The notes: a model not told the origin generated them from the sequence alone. Positions 7,885 to 16,177 are shown, numbered from the stretch's first letter. The stretch: 64,000 bases of DNA from Oscillospiraceae bacterium (GCA_902779945.1 CACZDN010000015.1:1-64000), one strand, 5' to 3'. Program-made: numbers and translations.

Positions 7885-8701
7885 TTGCGTTTCCTCTGTT
7901 TCCGTCGGGCAGGGCGTCCACCGCCAGCAGCCCGAATAATTGCTTTACATTCGTATTGACCTTCAGATACCCCGCGCAGCGGTCGCACAGCCGGCACAGC
8001 TCCAGCATGTCCCGCCGTGTGAGCCGCCCGCTCTTCTGCCGCAGACAGAGCATATCCGTCAGACGGCCGCGCAGTGCCTCCAGAAAAGCAGCCATGGTCT
8101 GGGGGTCGATCCCCTCGTTCTGGACGCACCAGCGGAGGACCTGCGCCTCGTCCCGGGTGTTCAGCGCCTTCAGAAAGCCCGACGCGAGTTCCCCGGCCTC
8201 GTCCGTCTCCGCTTCTCCCTCCGTGCCGCCGAGCTTGACAAGCGCGCAGCGGGAGCGCACCGTCGGCAGCAGCAGCATGGGCCGCGTCGTGCACAGCAGG
8301 AAGACCACATTCTTCGGCGGCTCCTCCAGGAGCTTGAGCGCCGCGTTCTGGGCGGCGGAGTTCATGGTCTCCGCCTCGTCGAGGATGTAGACCTTGCGCT
8401 GCGCCTCGTTCGGCAGGACCACCGCATCGGCCGCGAGGGCGCGGATCTGATCGACGGTGATGTTCTGTTTGCGCCTGCCCTTGTCGTCCTGGGCGCGCGC
8501 GACGGTGATCACGTCGGGGTGTACGTCCGCCGCCGCCTTGCGGCAGTCGCGGCAGAGGCCGCAGGGCTTGCGCCCCGTTCCGGAGCAGACGGCCGCCGCG
8601 GCGAGCTCTTTTGCCTTCCGCAGCGCAAGCTCCCCGCCGGGGGCACAGATCAGGCAGGCATGGGGGACCCTGTCGTTCGTCTCAAGCATGTCCCGCGCCA
8701 C
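7877..8701 (-). CDS. holB: DNA polymerase III delta-prime subunit
   Basis: 274 residues, clamp-loader subunit. It shows a zinc module CSGTGRKPCGLCRDC (residues 39-53), NITVDQIRAL, the Walker-B-like KVYILDEAETMN, AAQNALLK-type text (AAQNAALKLLEEPP) and the sensor region TVRSRC. The Walker A lysine region is degenerate (CAPGGELALRKAKEL), as in many delta-prime subunits. Start is GTG at 8701; an internal ATG at residue 5 is an alternative. The N-terminus is about 15 residues shorter than in Bacillus HolB. It is translationally coupled to ricT. The usual upstream tmk and yaaQ genes are absent; repeats lie upstream instead. Confidence 0.93.
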   Translation of the reverse strand: MARDMLETNDRVPHACLICAPGGELALRKAKELAAAAVCSGTGRKPCGLCRDCRKAAADVHPDVITVARAQDDKGRRKQNITVDQIRALAADAVVLPNEAQRKVYILDEAETMNSAAQNAALKLLEEPPKNVVFLLCTTRPMLLLPTVRSRCALVKLGGTEGEAETDEAGELASGFLKALNTRDEAQVLRWCVQNEGIDPQTMAAFLEALRGRLTDMLCLRQKSGRLTRRDMLELCRLCDRCAGYLKVNTNVKQLFGLLAVDALPDGNRGNAID

Positions 8702-8801
8702 ATCCCCGCCGCCTTTCTGTCCCGGTTGATCGGTACCTAAATCGGTTTATTATACGTCAAAACCAATCCCGCGTCAACAATTTGTGTCAGTGCTTCACGT
8801 T

Positions 8802-8839
8802 CGTTTCACAAAAATGCTTTTGGGCATTTTTGTGAAACG
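8802..8839. repeat. Perfect 16-bp palindrome upstream of holB
   Basis: CGTTTCACAAAAATGC, a 6-base loop, then its exact reverse complement. No T-tract follows on either strand in terminator position, and no gene ends nearby. The gap 8702-9184 otherwise holds only the family A element at 8913-9073. Confidence 0.75.
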
Positions 8840-8912
8840 AGAAGGTTCACAGCCTGCCGCGCGCATTCGCCTGCGGGGGACGCCCGCATACCTGCGGGCT
8901 GAGAGGTGTCTG

Positions 8913-9073
8913 ATACTCTTCTCCAATAAAGCGCTGTGAAAGATTTCCGAGGCGGATTTGTGTCAGGCAAGGCAGCGCCCGCAAGGAATACTTTGTGTAT
9001 TGCCAAGGGCGATAACGAAGCATGGCGCAAATCCGGCCGGAAAGATTCATAGCGCTCTATTGGAGAAGAGTAT
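8913..9073. mobile_element. Family A inverted-repeat element, copy A1 (161 bp)
   Basis: Terminal inverted repeats of 23 bp (ATACTCTTCTCCAATAAAGCGCT) match with one mismatch. The interior contains GATTTGTGTCAGGCAAGGCAG and GGCGCAAATCCGGCCGGAAAG, shared with copy A2 at 59189-59349, which is also 161 bp. No protein is encoded, so this is a MITE-like element whose outer ends vary while the interior is conserved. Part of it (GGAATACTTTGTGTATTGC) also occurs in family B copies. Confidence 0.8.
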
Positions 9074-9184
9074 GAGAAATGTATGGAAAACCGCCGACGC
9101 CTTTGATATAATAGCTCAAATCATGAGCAAATGCCGACAGCTGCGGATGCAGGGAAATGCGAGACGGAAGAGGGTGTGCGTGAG

Positions 9185-10471
9185 ATGGAGCGTTATCCGA
9201 TGGATGCGGGCGGTGCGGTGCAGCTCGTCACCGGGATCAGGGAGCAGTCCCCGGCGTTTCTGATCGAATACGACATAATGGAGACGGTGGACAGGGAGCG
9301 GCTCCTGAGCGCGGTGAGGAGGGCGCTTGCCGTTTTCCGGGCGTTTCAGGTGAAGCTGGCGCTCACCTGCCCGGACCGCAGGCCGGTCTATGCGCGCAAC
9401 ACCCGGGAAGCCGAGGTCTATCCCTGCGACGGCAGACCGCACATGTTCGGTGAGGAGAGCGGCGGTTATCTGTTCCGCGTGTATTACGCGGGAAACCGCA
9501 TCCTGCTGTCCGTGCTTCACACGCTGACGGATTTTTTCGGAGCAAATGAGTTTCTGAAATGTATTCTCTGCTTCTACTTCAATATCGCGAACGGACAGCC
9601 GGAGGAGATCAAAAGGCTCCTCGCCGTGGACCCGGAGGATATTCGGGACCCCTATCTCCTGTACGGGAATCCGAACTCCCCCGGCTTCAGCATGAAAAAC
9701 AAATGGCACAACGAGCTGTTTCTCCCAAACCGGATGCTGTACAGGAGAGCTGAGCCCATCCGGGTTCATGAGCTGATCTTTTCGATCTCCGATTTCCTGA
9801 CAAGATCAAACAGGGCTGAGTCCTCCATTTTTCCTTTCCTGACATGGCTGACGGGCAAGGCCGTGGCCAGGACCTACGGAGGAGAAGACAGGCTGCTGAC
9901 AGGCGCGGGCTCCTTCAATTGCCGCGGCATGTTTCACTCCCGGACCCCCAGGTGCTTTTCTCAGACCTTTCCGACCGTGCTGCATCCCCGTGAGCGTTCT
10001 ATGGATCTGAGCCGGCAGCTCACGGTCCAGCGCGCGCGCATGGATATTGCGCTGGAGGAAGGAACCGTCGCGAGGTCGATCGCCGCGCGGAGAGCGCAGG
10101 CGGACGCCATGCTGAAGGACGTCGGGTCTTCAATTCTGGACCAGGAGAGGCTGGATGCCGAAAGGCGTGCGTCCGCCCGGAAATCCACCTACTTTCTCTC
10201 CTATCTGGGACACATTGACGTGGGGGCCGCCCTTGACAGATGTATAGAAGACGTGAGCGTGCTGAGCACGGTGACGAGGGTCCCCGTCGTTGTCCTCGCC
10301 TATGAGTGGCGGGGCCTGCTGCATTTCAGGGCCCAGGAGATCGGCTGTGACAACAGCATTGCTCCGGCCGCTCTGGAGATCGCCGGGGAGCAGGGCATCG
10401 CCTGCACGATGCCGGCCTCCTCTGTGGTTCGCCTGGATACGTTTCCTCTGGAGGAGCTTTTCCATGATTAA
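9185..10471 (+). CDS. Condensation-domain-like acyltransferase (HxxxD)
   Basis: 428 residues, resembling the chloramphenicol-acetyltransferase/condensation/alcohol-acyltransferase fold. The motif SVLHTLTDFFGANEF at about residues 104-118 fits HxxxD followed by a small residue, the catalytic His of these enzymes. A second-half SYLGHIDVG and a late AYEWRGLLHFRAQE fit the C-terminal lobe. No signal or membrane segments. Start chosen at MERYPMDAGG because family proteins begin there; AGAGGG lies upstream. It overlaps by 8 bases with a HAD phosphatase gene (ATGATTAA), so the two are co-translated. The acyl donor and acceptor are unknown; the carrier fusion at 2596-3534 is a possible donor source but is in another operon. 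Confidence 0.8.
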   Translation: MERYPMDAGGAVQLVTGIREQSPAFLIEYDIMETVDRERLLSAVRRALAVFRAFQVKLALTCPDRRPVYARNTREAEVYPCDGRPHMFGEESGGYLFRVYYAGNRILLSVLHTLTDFFGANEFLKCILCFYFNIANGQPEEIKRLLAVDPEDIRDPYLLYGNPNSPGFSMKNKWHNELFLPNRMLYRRAEPIRVHELIFSISDFLTRSNRAESSIFPFLTWLTGKAVARTYGGEDRLLTGAGSFNCRGMFHSRTPRCFSQTFPTVLHPRERSMDLSRQLTVQRARMDIALEEGTVARSIAARRAQADAMLKDVGSSILDQERLDAERRASARKSTYFLSYLGHIDVGAALDRCIEDVSVLSTVTRVPVVVLAYEWRGLLHFRAQEIGCDNSIAPAALEIAGEQGIACTMPASSVVRLDTFPLEELFHD

Positions 10472-11276
10472 GCTCGGTGTGTTTGATCTGGACGGAACGC
10501 TTTTGACGAGCGATGGCAGGCTGCCGGAGACGTTTTACCGCGATGTGGAATTGCTTCACTGCCGCAATGTCAGCGTTGCGATCGCCAGCGCAAGACCTGC
10601 GCAGTTCCTGTTTGAGATGTTCGACCGCGATGTGGATCTGCTCATCAGCGGAGAGGACGGAAACATCTTTTTCCGGGGCAGGCAGCTTCTGTGTGCCCGG
10701 TATGTCTCCGGTGAACTGACTGCCCGCGTATACGCGATTGCCGCCGGGCGGGACGACGTCGCCGTCGTCTGCTCCGGGCCGGACGAGCTCTATGTCTCCG
10801 CCGGGCATTACCGCCGCTTTATCGCCTGGGGCCTGGGGCGCTTTATGCCGGAGGCGCCGAAGGAGCCGGCAGAGGACACAAAGCTCTGCAAGATCCACGT
10901 GTACTGCCGGGACGGCATCGAGGCGGCGAAGCAAATGGTCTCCTCCGTTTTTGCGGAGATGCAGGCCCGCGGCGATGTGCTGGAAACCGGATACGGGTGG
11001 ATCGGGATCACGGAAAAGAACTCCAACAAGGCTTCCGCGGTCCGCTTCTTCCAGGAATACCTGAATGTCGGGGACGATGAGACGGCTGTCTTTGGCGACA
11101 GCTCCAATGATATTCCGATGTTTGCCCTGACGGAACACGCCTACGCGATGAAAAACGCGCCGGCAGACGTCCGGCAGAAGGCGAAGCGCGTCACGGAGGA
11201 CGATAACGACCACAACGGGGCCATGCAGGCGCTGCTTCGCCTGACGCTGCCGCCCGATGAGCGCGGCCCGGTGTGA
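10464..11276 (+). CDS. HAD-superfamily (Cof-type) phosphatase
   Basis: 270 residues. Motif I is VFDLDGTLL (nucleophile Asp9 or so), motif II IASARP, and motif III/IV VFGDSSNDIPM near residue 210, preceded by a KNSNKASAV lysine region. This is the Cof/YidA subgroup with a C2-type cap, which hydrolyses sugar phosphates, phosphorylated cofactors or other small phosphoesters. ATG at 10464 has GGAGGAG 8 bases upstream and overlaps the acyltransferase stop, so it probably acts on the same pathway. Substrate cannot be predicted. Confidence 0.9.
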   Translation: MIKLGVFDLDGTLLTSDGRLPETFYRDVELLHCRNVSVAIASARPAQFLFEMFDRDVDLLISGEDGNIFFRGRQLLCARYVSGELTARVYAIAAGRDDVAVVCSGPDELYVSAGHYRRFIAWGLGRFMPEAPKEPAEDTKLCKIHVYCRDGIEAAKQMVSSVFAEMQARGDVLETGYGWIGITEKNSNKASAVRFFQEYLNVGDDETAVFGDSSNDIPMFALTEHAYAMKNAPADVRQKAKRVTEDDNDHNGAMQALLRLTLPPDERGPV

Positions 11277-11354
11277 GCGTCCGGCGGCGGGCGGACTTTC
11301 CTCTTTACGCCGCCGAAACACTACAATACGCGAAACTACCCAAGGGGGGTCTTT

Positions 11355-12005
11355 ATGAACACTTATTCAAAACGCATACTCATGAGTGTACTCGGCGTGG
11401 TGATCTGCGGGCTCAGCGTCGGGATGTTCAAGCACGCGGCGTTCGGCGTCGACCCCTTTCAGGCGCTGATGAGCGGGCTGGACGCGGTGATCCCGATCCG
11501 CTTCGGGACACTGTACGTGCTCGTCAATCTCCTGCTGCTGAGCTTTTCTCTGATTACGGACCGTCGCAAGATCGGGCTTGCAACCTTCATCAACCTCTTC
11601 CTGCTGGGCTATGTGGTGGAGTTCTCCCAGGCCCAGTGCCAGAGGCTGTTCCCAGCCCCCGGACTCGGCGGGCGGGCGCTCCTCTTTCTCGCGGGGCTGG
11701 TGATCCTGTCCCTCGCCTCCGCGCTCTACTTCACGGCGGACCTGGGCGTCTCGACCTACGACGCCGTCGCCCTCGTCTGGTCCGAGCGGCAGACGCGCAT
11801 CCCCTTCCAGTTCTGCCGCATCATCACGGACAGCTTGTGCGTGCTCACCGGCGCGGCGCTGTGCCTGCTCTCCGGCATGGGCGTCTCGCAGCTTTTCGGC
11901 GTGGTCGGCGTCGGCACCATCGTCACGGCCTTCTTCATGGGGCCGCTCATCGCCTTTTTCAACAGAACCGTCGCCCGCCCCATGCTGGGGACCGCGGCGA
12001 AGTAA
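11355..12005 (+). CDS. YczE/YitT-like integral membrane protein
   Basis: 216 residues with about five to six membrane helices. The start region GLSVGMFKHAAFGVDPFQALMSGL and a second, similar half ASALYFTADLGVSTYDAVALVWSER match the internally duplicated YczE/YyaS family, in which each half has a (F/L)GxxPxD-like turn. Function is not established for the family. AAGGGGGG 7 bases before ATG supports the start. It follows the HAD gene by 78 bases and may share its transcript. Confidence 0.8.
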   Translation: MNTYSKRILMSVLGVVICGLSVGMFKHAAFGVDPFQALMSGLDAVIPIRFGTLYVLVNLLLLSFSLITDRRKIGLATFINLFLLGYVVEFSQAQCQRLFPAPGLGGRALLFLAGLVILSLASALYFTADLGVSTYDAVALVWSERQTRIPFQFCRIITDSLCVLTGAALCLLSGMGVSQLFGVVGVGTIVTAFFMGPLIAFFNRTVARPMLGTAAK

Positions 12006-12145
12006 GCGGCGGGGCTGTCTCAAACCGTTTTTTGTTTTGTCCGCCTGCGGGGTATCGCGGCGAAGCGCCTGCGGTTTTCCGCACCTTCGGGAAACATTCT
12101 GTTTCGGTCATGTACCGCCGCTTTTGCGCAGACCATATAAGGAAC

Positions 12146-12181
12146 AAAAAATTCCGAAAGACAAATCTTTCGGAATTTTTT
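12146..12181. terminator. Terminator hairpin beside the first gap remnant
   Basis: A perfect 16-bp inverted repeat (ATTCCGAAAGA core) flanked by A and T runs. It could end the plus-strand YczE transcript, and on the minus strand it follows the gap-like remnant, as in a gene's own 3' end. Confidence 0.85.
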
Positions 12182-12200
12182 GCTTCAATTGCGTATCGAA

Positions 12201-12253
12201 TCAGGCCTTGCGGGCGGAGTCGATGTGGCGGGTGAGGTCGAGCATCTTGTTGG
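12201..12253 (-). pseudogene. Remnant 1 of a glyceraldehyde-3-phosphate dehydrogenase 3' end
   Basis: On the minus strand it reads NKMLDLTRHIDSARKA and stop, the form of a GAPDH C-terminus (NKxLDLxxHI). It is about 90% identical over 64 bp to remnant 2 at 13438-13506, and the same TGCGTATCGAATCAG tail follows the stop of each. No upstream GAPDH body exists. The two copies flank the acyltransferase gene as direct repeats. Confidence 0.7.
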
Positions 12254-12270
12254 CAGGCGGGGGCGGCATA

Positions 12271-13347
12271 TCAGTACAAATCTATTTGCAGTATTCGCAG
12301 CACAGCATTTTGTACACGAACAAAATGTGCAGACAAAGGTTTGCTCAGATATTTTTTATACAGCATTGCCAATATTACCGTTATCAGAAACAGTACGGCC
12401 CCGACACTCCATTTTGGAATCACCCGTTTTAACGGAGGCGCTAAGCAGGTAATGATTGCTTGATGCAAAATAAAAAACTCAAACTGTATCTCAGAAAACC
12501 GTTTTACCGCCTTCCATGACAACAAACGACTCAGGAGTCCCCGATCAAACGCAAAGACAAACAGCAGAGCGCTGTAGGGAAGTAAAAAGCCGGAACGCCT
12601 CCAGATCCCGTTATAATGGATCGTTGCCCAAAGCGCTCCCGCAAGAGCGGCAATCTCTATCGCGCTCATTGCAAGGTATGCGTGTTCTCCCCAATCGCGT
12701 TCGTTTATCCGCATAAAAAGAGGCACCAGCATCATCCCCATTGCAAACTCAAGCGCCCGTATTATGGGGAAGGAATGTATGCTGATAGACCAGAACTCTC
12801 CCGGGAAGGCAGTCACAACGTATTCAACAGCCGTTCTGGTAAGATAAATGAGCACAAAAAGGAAGCAGGACGTTCTGATATTCTTTGCGAGTCGGAGCAA
12901 AAACGGCGCCAGAAAATAACAAAACAACAGTGCCGATAAAAACCATGTCGCGCCATTATATGAAAACGTTGTTTTTCCGCTCCACGCTTGCAGGAGAAGG
13001 AGATTGATGGCACCGTTGATCAGGTTTTTCCGGGTCAGGATCGGGCCGCCGGCGGCACACATAACCGCCAGCATGGCAATCGCGTGCAGGGGCCAAAAGG
13101 CCGCCAGTTTCTTTCCTACGTAATGAAAAGACTCCGCCCAGGAAGCGTGAACCTCTTTATAAAAGCCATTGTATGCAACCAAAAAACCAGACGCCAAAAA
13201 CAGAAATTCGCATGTTCTGGCACCAATATCTGTTTTTGGATGCGGGAACGGCCCGTGCCACAGAAAAATCAAGAGCAAACAAATCACTTTCAGCCCGGTC
13301 AGGCTGTCTATTCGCTTCGCTCTTTTTTCCACAGCCGTCTGTATCAT
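12271..13347 (-). CDS. Membrane acyltransferase 3 family protein (OafA/YrhL-like)
   Basis: 358 residues with about ten membrane helices. The N-terminal region reads RIDSLTGLKVICLLLIFLWH, the family pattern in which the final His is thought to take part in acyl transfer to surface polysaccharide; ATWFLSALLFCYFL and EIQFEFFILHQAII are further hallmarks. It likely O-acylates a cell-surface glycan using cytoplasmic acyl-CoA. GGGAGG precedes the ATG. It is the only intact gene between two direct repeats derived from a gap 3' end, and its lower GC content suggests recent acquisition. Confidence 0.9.
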   Translation of the reverse strand: MIQTAVEKRAKRIDSLTGLKVICLLLIFLWHGPFPHPKTDIGARTCEFLFLASGFLVAYNGFYKEVHASWAESFHYVGKKLAAFWPLHAIAMLAVMCAAGGPILTRKNLINGAINLLLLQAWSGKTTFSYNGATWFLSALLFCYFLAPFLLRLAKNIRTSCFLFVLIYLTRTAVEYVVTAFPGEFWSISIHSFPIIRALEFAMGMMLVPLFMRINERDWGEHAYLAMSAIEIAALAGALWATIHYNGIWRRSGFLLPYSALLFVFAFDRGLLSRLLSWKAVKRFSEIQFEFFILHQAIITCLAPPLKRVIPKWSVGAVLFLITVILAMLYKKYLSKPLSAHFVRVQNAVLRILQIDLY

Positions 13348-13387
13348 CGTGCACCTCCCGCTATGATTATGCCACGCTGATTATACA

Positions 13388-13423
13388 AAAACAACCTTCG
13401 AAAGAATCTTCCGAAGGTTGTTT
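13388..13423 (-). terminator. Terminator hairpin beside the second gap remnant
   Basis: AAACAACCTTCG and CGAAGGTTGTTT form a 12-bp stem with a T-run on the minus strand. Like the hairpin at 12146-12181 it follows a gap-like 3' end, although the stem sequences differ. Confidence 0.7.
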
Positions 13424-13437
13424 GAATGCGTATCGAA

Positions 13438-13506
13438 TCAGACCTTGCGGACGCTGTCGATGTGACGGGTGAGGTCGAGCATCTTGTTGGAGAAGCCCCA
13501 CTCGTA
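13438..13506 (-). pseudogene. Remnant 2 of a glyceraldehyde-3-phosphate dehydrogenase 3' end
   Basis: Minus strand reads YEWGFSNKMLDLTRHIDSVRKV and stop at 13438-13440; Y-x-WGFSN-x-M is the conserved end of GAPDH. Similarity ends upstream of the Tyr codon, so only some 22 codons remain. Paired with remnant 1 as a direct repeat 1.24 kb apart. Confidence 0.75.
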
Positions 13507-13974
13507 TGGAATCGCCTTCGGCGCTTCCCTGGCACGACTGACCTTTGCTGTCCCTCAGTCACAACAGTTTCGCCGTTTTTCCTTTTCTTTGATCAAAATT
13601 TCAAGCTACATGTATTTGTTTCGTTGTCGTATCAGCTACGGCAACTTTTCACATTCAGAGCATACCACATTTCTCCGGAAAGTGCAAGTAAAAATGTGCA
13701 AAACGCGAACTTTCTGCGATATTTATACGAACTTTGTTCAGTTATTAGCTCAGTCCTGCAATGTTGGCGGTTTTCTCTGTTCGTATTTCTTGAATTATAC
13801 GAATTACAAGCAAGATTGAATCAACTTTGAAGGAAGACGGAATAAAGAATGATAAAACCCTGAATCAACTATTAACGACTTTCATATAACTCCCGCTTAA
13901 AGGCAGTTTCATAAACGCGGCTTTTTGCTCTTATCCATGTATTCACAGGAGCAATAAGTCGCTATTTCTTTTGC
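13507..13974. other. AT-rich stretch without recognisable gene
   Basis: About 470 bases, visibly richer in A and T than the surroundings, with no convincing coding frame. It lies between the gap remnant and a truncated recombinase and probably is decayed mobile-element DNA. Confidence 0.5.
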
Positions 13975-14376
13975 TTGAAATACATCTATATCGACAGGTC
14001 CAATCTCAAACCTTGTTATAATGAAATCACAAAAGAGATGAAGCGCGTTTTCACTGTTCCACTTGTTATCTATCAATATATTGAAAATTTCTGTCTGCGC
14101 AACGGAATAGGCCGCAATGAGTTGATGTTTCCCCTGACAACGCGCGCCGTACAAAAGCAGCTTGCCCTTGTCTGTGACTACCTGGGTTATGAGGGGATAA
14201 GCACCCACAGCTTTCGGAAATGGTATGCCACAGAGATATACAAGAAGAACGGCTATGACATTGCCCTTATCCAGCGGCTATTACAGCACAGTTCCGCCGC
14301 CGTCACTCAGCGTTATATAGGCATTGAGCCGCAGAGGATTGAAAAAGCGATAGAGGGACATGCTGAGTTAATATAA
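13975..14376 (+). pseudogene. Tyrosine recombinase (integrase), C-terminal half only
   Basis: 133 codons carry the second half of a phage-type integrase catalytic domain: THSFRKWYAT (His-x-x-Arg), LLQHSSAAVTQRYIGI with the second His and the nucleophile Tyr. The DNA-binding N-terminus and the first catalytic Arg region are missing, and there is no ribosome binding site before the first ATG. It is therefore a 5'-truncated relic of an integrative element. This supports the view that 12.2-16.8 kb is an acquired island. Confidence 0.8.
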
Positions 14377-14377
14377 C

Positions 14378-14408
14378 AGGGGGGCGAATATTCACCCCCC
14401 TGCTTTTT
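14378..14408 (+). terminator. Terminator after the integrase relic
   Basis: AGGGGGG and CCCCCCT arms with a 10-base loop, followed by GCTTTTT. Placed between two convergent frames. Confidence 0.8.
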
Positions 14409-15387
14409 ACCATTTCCTATCCTGATATGGTGTATCAGCAACGCCTTCATCATTCAGATGCTTTACCATCATATCGAGTCTCGGCTTCCACATGTTCTTA
14501 AACCATTGCGTTTCTCCAAACCATTTTACAAGCATAGGACTGATAGCATAATAGGTGCGGATAAAAGCGCGACCATGCCACGTTTCCGCGAGAGTATAGT
14601 CACGATACCGGCGCAGTGTCCAGACTTGAGGGCAGTCATAAGAACCATAGACAGCTGTGGCTACATAACAGCCACCTTGCTTGGGAGGCGGTGTATAAGA
14701 GCTGTCATACTGATGAATTTTTGCAGTTACTTTATCCATGTTTTCTTTATCGAAAAATTCATTAAAGTCACCAGAATTAACAGTCTTGTAAAGTGTTAGC
14801 GCGATATTCTTTTCACCAATACTATCTAATTCTTGAGCGCAATTCCAGATTATATTTGCACAAGCTAATCCGCGCACTTTATATTCAGATCGTGCTCCAT
14901 CAACTGTTCCATTATTGTTATAGTGATTCTTAGCGCCATTCTTCAGTAACATGGCAGCCATGGTACATTGTTTTGCAACCTCAGTATATGCGGCCTTCTG
15001 TTCTTCTTTTGGAACATATTTCTGAATCAACTCTATCGTGGGATGAATAGCATTTTGAATATTGCCCGCAGAATTGGCTATTTGATATATCTTACAGTTG
15101 AGTTGACGATAATAAACTGAATAGAAATATGCTTCCCAGCTATGTGCATCTTGCTGGACAATTTGTCCATAATAATTTTGGGCATCTTCCCAGTTGTTAC
15201 TATCTTTTGCGCGCCGTGCTAATTCATATAAATTGCTCAGGTTTTCAGAATTGTCAATCTTTACTGTTTTTATAAGCTTTTTTGCGTCTTCAAGTGAATA
15301 CTTTGTCCCACAATGCTGACACACAAAATAATCACCCTGCTTTACAACATCGTTACTACCACAAAGTTCACACATAATTGCGTTCAT
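14407..15387 (-). CDS. Zinc-ribbon, TPR-like and CFI-box C-terminal protein
   Basis: 326 residues. Residues 1-35 are a zinc ribbon (MCELCGSNDVVKQGDYFVCQHCGTKYS: CxxC...CxxC). Residues 45-130 are helical and TPR-like (YELARRAKDSNNWEDAQNYYGQIVQ). Near residue 235 GGCYVATAVYGSYDCPQVWTLRRYRD matches the CFI-box C-terminal module, a short Cys-containing hydrophobic segment found in many uncharacterised bacterial proteins. Start placed at MNAIMCELC, with AAGGGAG 7 bases upstream. It is divergent from an XRE regulator 152 bases away. Function unknown; lower GC than the core genes, consistent with the island. Confidence 0.75.
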   Translation of the reverse strand: MNAIMCELCGSNDVVKQGDYFVCQHCGTKYSLEDAKKLIKTVKIDNSENLSNLYELARRAKDSNNWEDAQNYYGQIVQQDAHSWEAYFYSVYYRQLNCKIYQIANSAGNIQNAIHPTIELIQKYVPKEEQKAAYTEVAKQCTMAAMLLKNGAKNHYNNNGTVDGARSEYKVRGLACANIIWNCAQELDSIGEKNIALTLYKTVNSGDFNEFFDKENMDKVTAKIHQYDSSYTPPPKQGGCYVATAVYGSYDCPQVWTLRRYRDYTLAETWHGRAFIRTYYAISPMLVKWFGETQWFKNMWKPRLDMMVKHLNDEGVADTPYQDRKW

Positions 15388-15539
15388 GTTTTGTCTCCCT
15401 TCTATAAAAATACGCATCCAAGTCCAACCATAAGTAATATAGCACAGAGTATCAAGTAATACAATATGTTTAATATCAATAAATAGTTGATGTTCTCTTT
15501 GTTTGCTATCACCCATACTGTATGTTGAGGTGATGGTAA

Positions 15540-15881
15540 ATGTATAAGCGCATTAGAAAAGCTCGTGAAGATTTGGGCTATACAAGAGAAAAGTTCGCCG
15601 AACTTCTGGATGTGAGTGTTTCCTATATGGCGGAAGTAGAGCGCGGCAGGACAGGGATTTCTGTCAAAATGCTTGTGAAAATCTGTAATATGCTTGGTTT
15701 ATCAGCCGATTATGTGCTTTTCGGGGAAGATCGTGGAGATGACGCCCTTCTTCTAGACAGAATCAGACGCCTTGACCGCAGATACATCCCATTGCTTAAT
15801 GATATAATCTCTGAACTCCTGGCCTTGAACGATGGCGGCAGCGAAGAAAACAGTCCCGCCACCCATAACAAGCAAGCGTGA
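15540..15881 (+). CDS. XRE-family helix-turn-helix regulator
   Basis: 113 residues. Residues 3-58 form a Cro/CI-type HTH: IRKAREDLGYTREKFAELLDVSVSYMAEVERGRTGISVKMLVKICNMLGLSADYVLFG. The C-terminal 50 residues are charged and helical, likely for dimerisation. It is divergent from the zinc-ribbon/CFI-box gene and may control it and itself. A weak terminator follows at 15909-15936. Confidence 0.88.
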   Translation: MYKRIRKAREDLGYTREKFAELLDVSVSYMAEVERGRTGISVKMLVKICNMLGLSADYVLFGEDRGDDALLLDRIRRLDRRYIPLLNDIISELLALNDGGSEENSPATHNKQA

Positions 15882-15908
15882 CCTGAGATTGAAAGTGCAC
15901 ATTTAAAT

Positions 15909-15936
15909 CCCCAAAGGGTATGGAAAACCTTTGGGG
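15909..15936 (+). terminator. Hairpin after the XRE gene
   Basis: CCCCAAAGG and CCTTTGGGG with a 10-base loop, followed by AATTTG; only a weak T-tract. Confidence 0.55.
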
Positions 15937-15978
15937 AATTTGCTATTATGGAGAAAAACGAACCAGGAGGGCGCAGCA

Positions 15979-16122
15979 ATGGCGGAGAAGGACGAATCCC
16001 AGGCCGTGAGCGGCGGCGCAGGCTACAAACGCCAAGGGCAGAAATACAAGTCTCTCCTGGTCTGGCAGGTCTTGTTGAAGCGGACCGATGAAGAGCTCCC
16101 AATTTACGAACAGTTTGTTTGA
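15979..16122 (+). pseudogene. Probable N-terminal fragment of a YafY/WYL-type regulator
   Basis: 47 codons starting after AGGAGGG. The segment YKSLLVWQVLLKRTDEELPI resembles the start of the HTH domain of YafY-like WYL regulators (typically KLLxLxxxLLExTDExHPL), but the frame stops right after it. It looks like a broken gene; a short independent protein is less likely. Confidence 0.35.
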
Positions 16123-16147
16123 CGAACGCGGTGCGATAGGCTATAAT
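16119..16147 (+). promoter_or_regulatory. Promoter of the mntA-hepT pair
   Basis: TTGACG at 16119-16124, a 17-base spacer and TATAAT at 16142-16147, 31 bases before the mntA ATG. Confidence 0.65.
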
Positions 16148-16177
16148 ACAGATGACTTCACCAAAGGAGGGCTGTAT

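Noticed and set aside
12201-13506. Idea that the two gap-like ends are separate functional small genes
   Set aside because: They lack starts and most of the protein; only the 3' end is preserved.
13909-14208. Minus-strand frame overlapping the integrase fragment
   Set aside because: The plus frame carries clear integrase motifs; the opposite frame has no motif or ribosome binding site.
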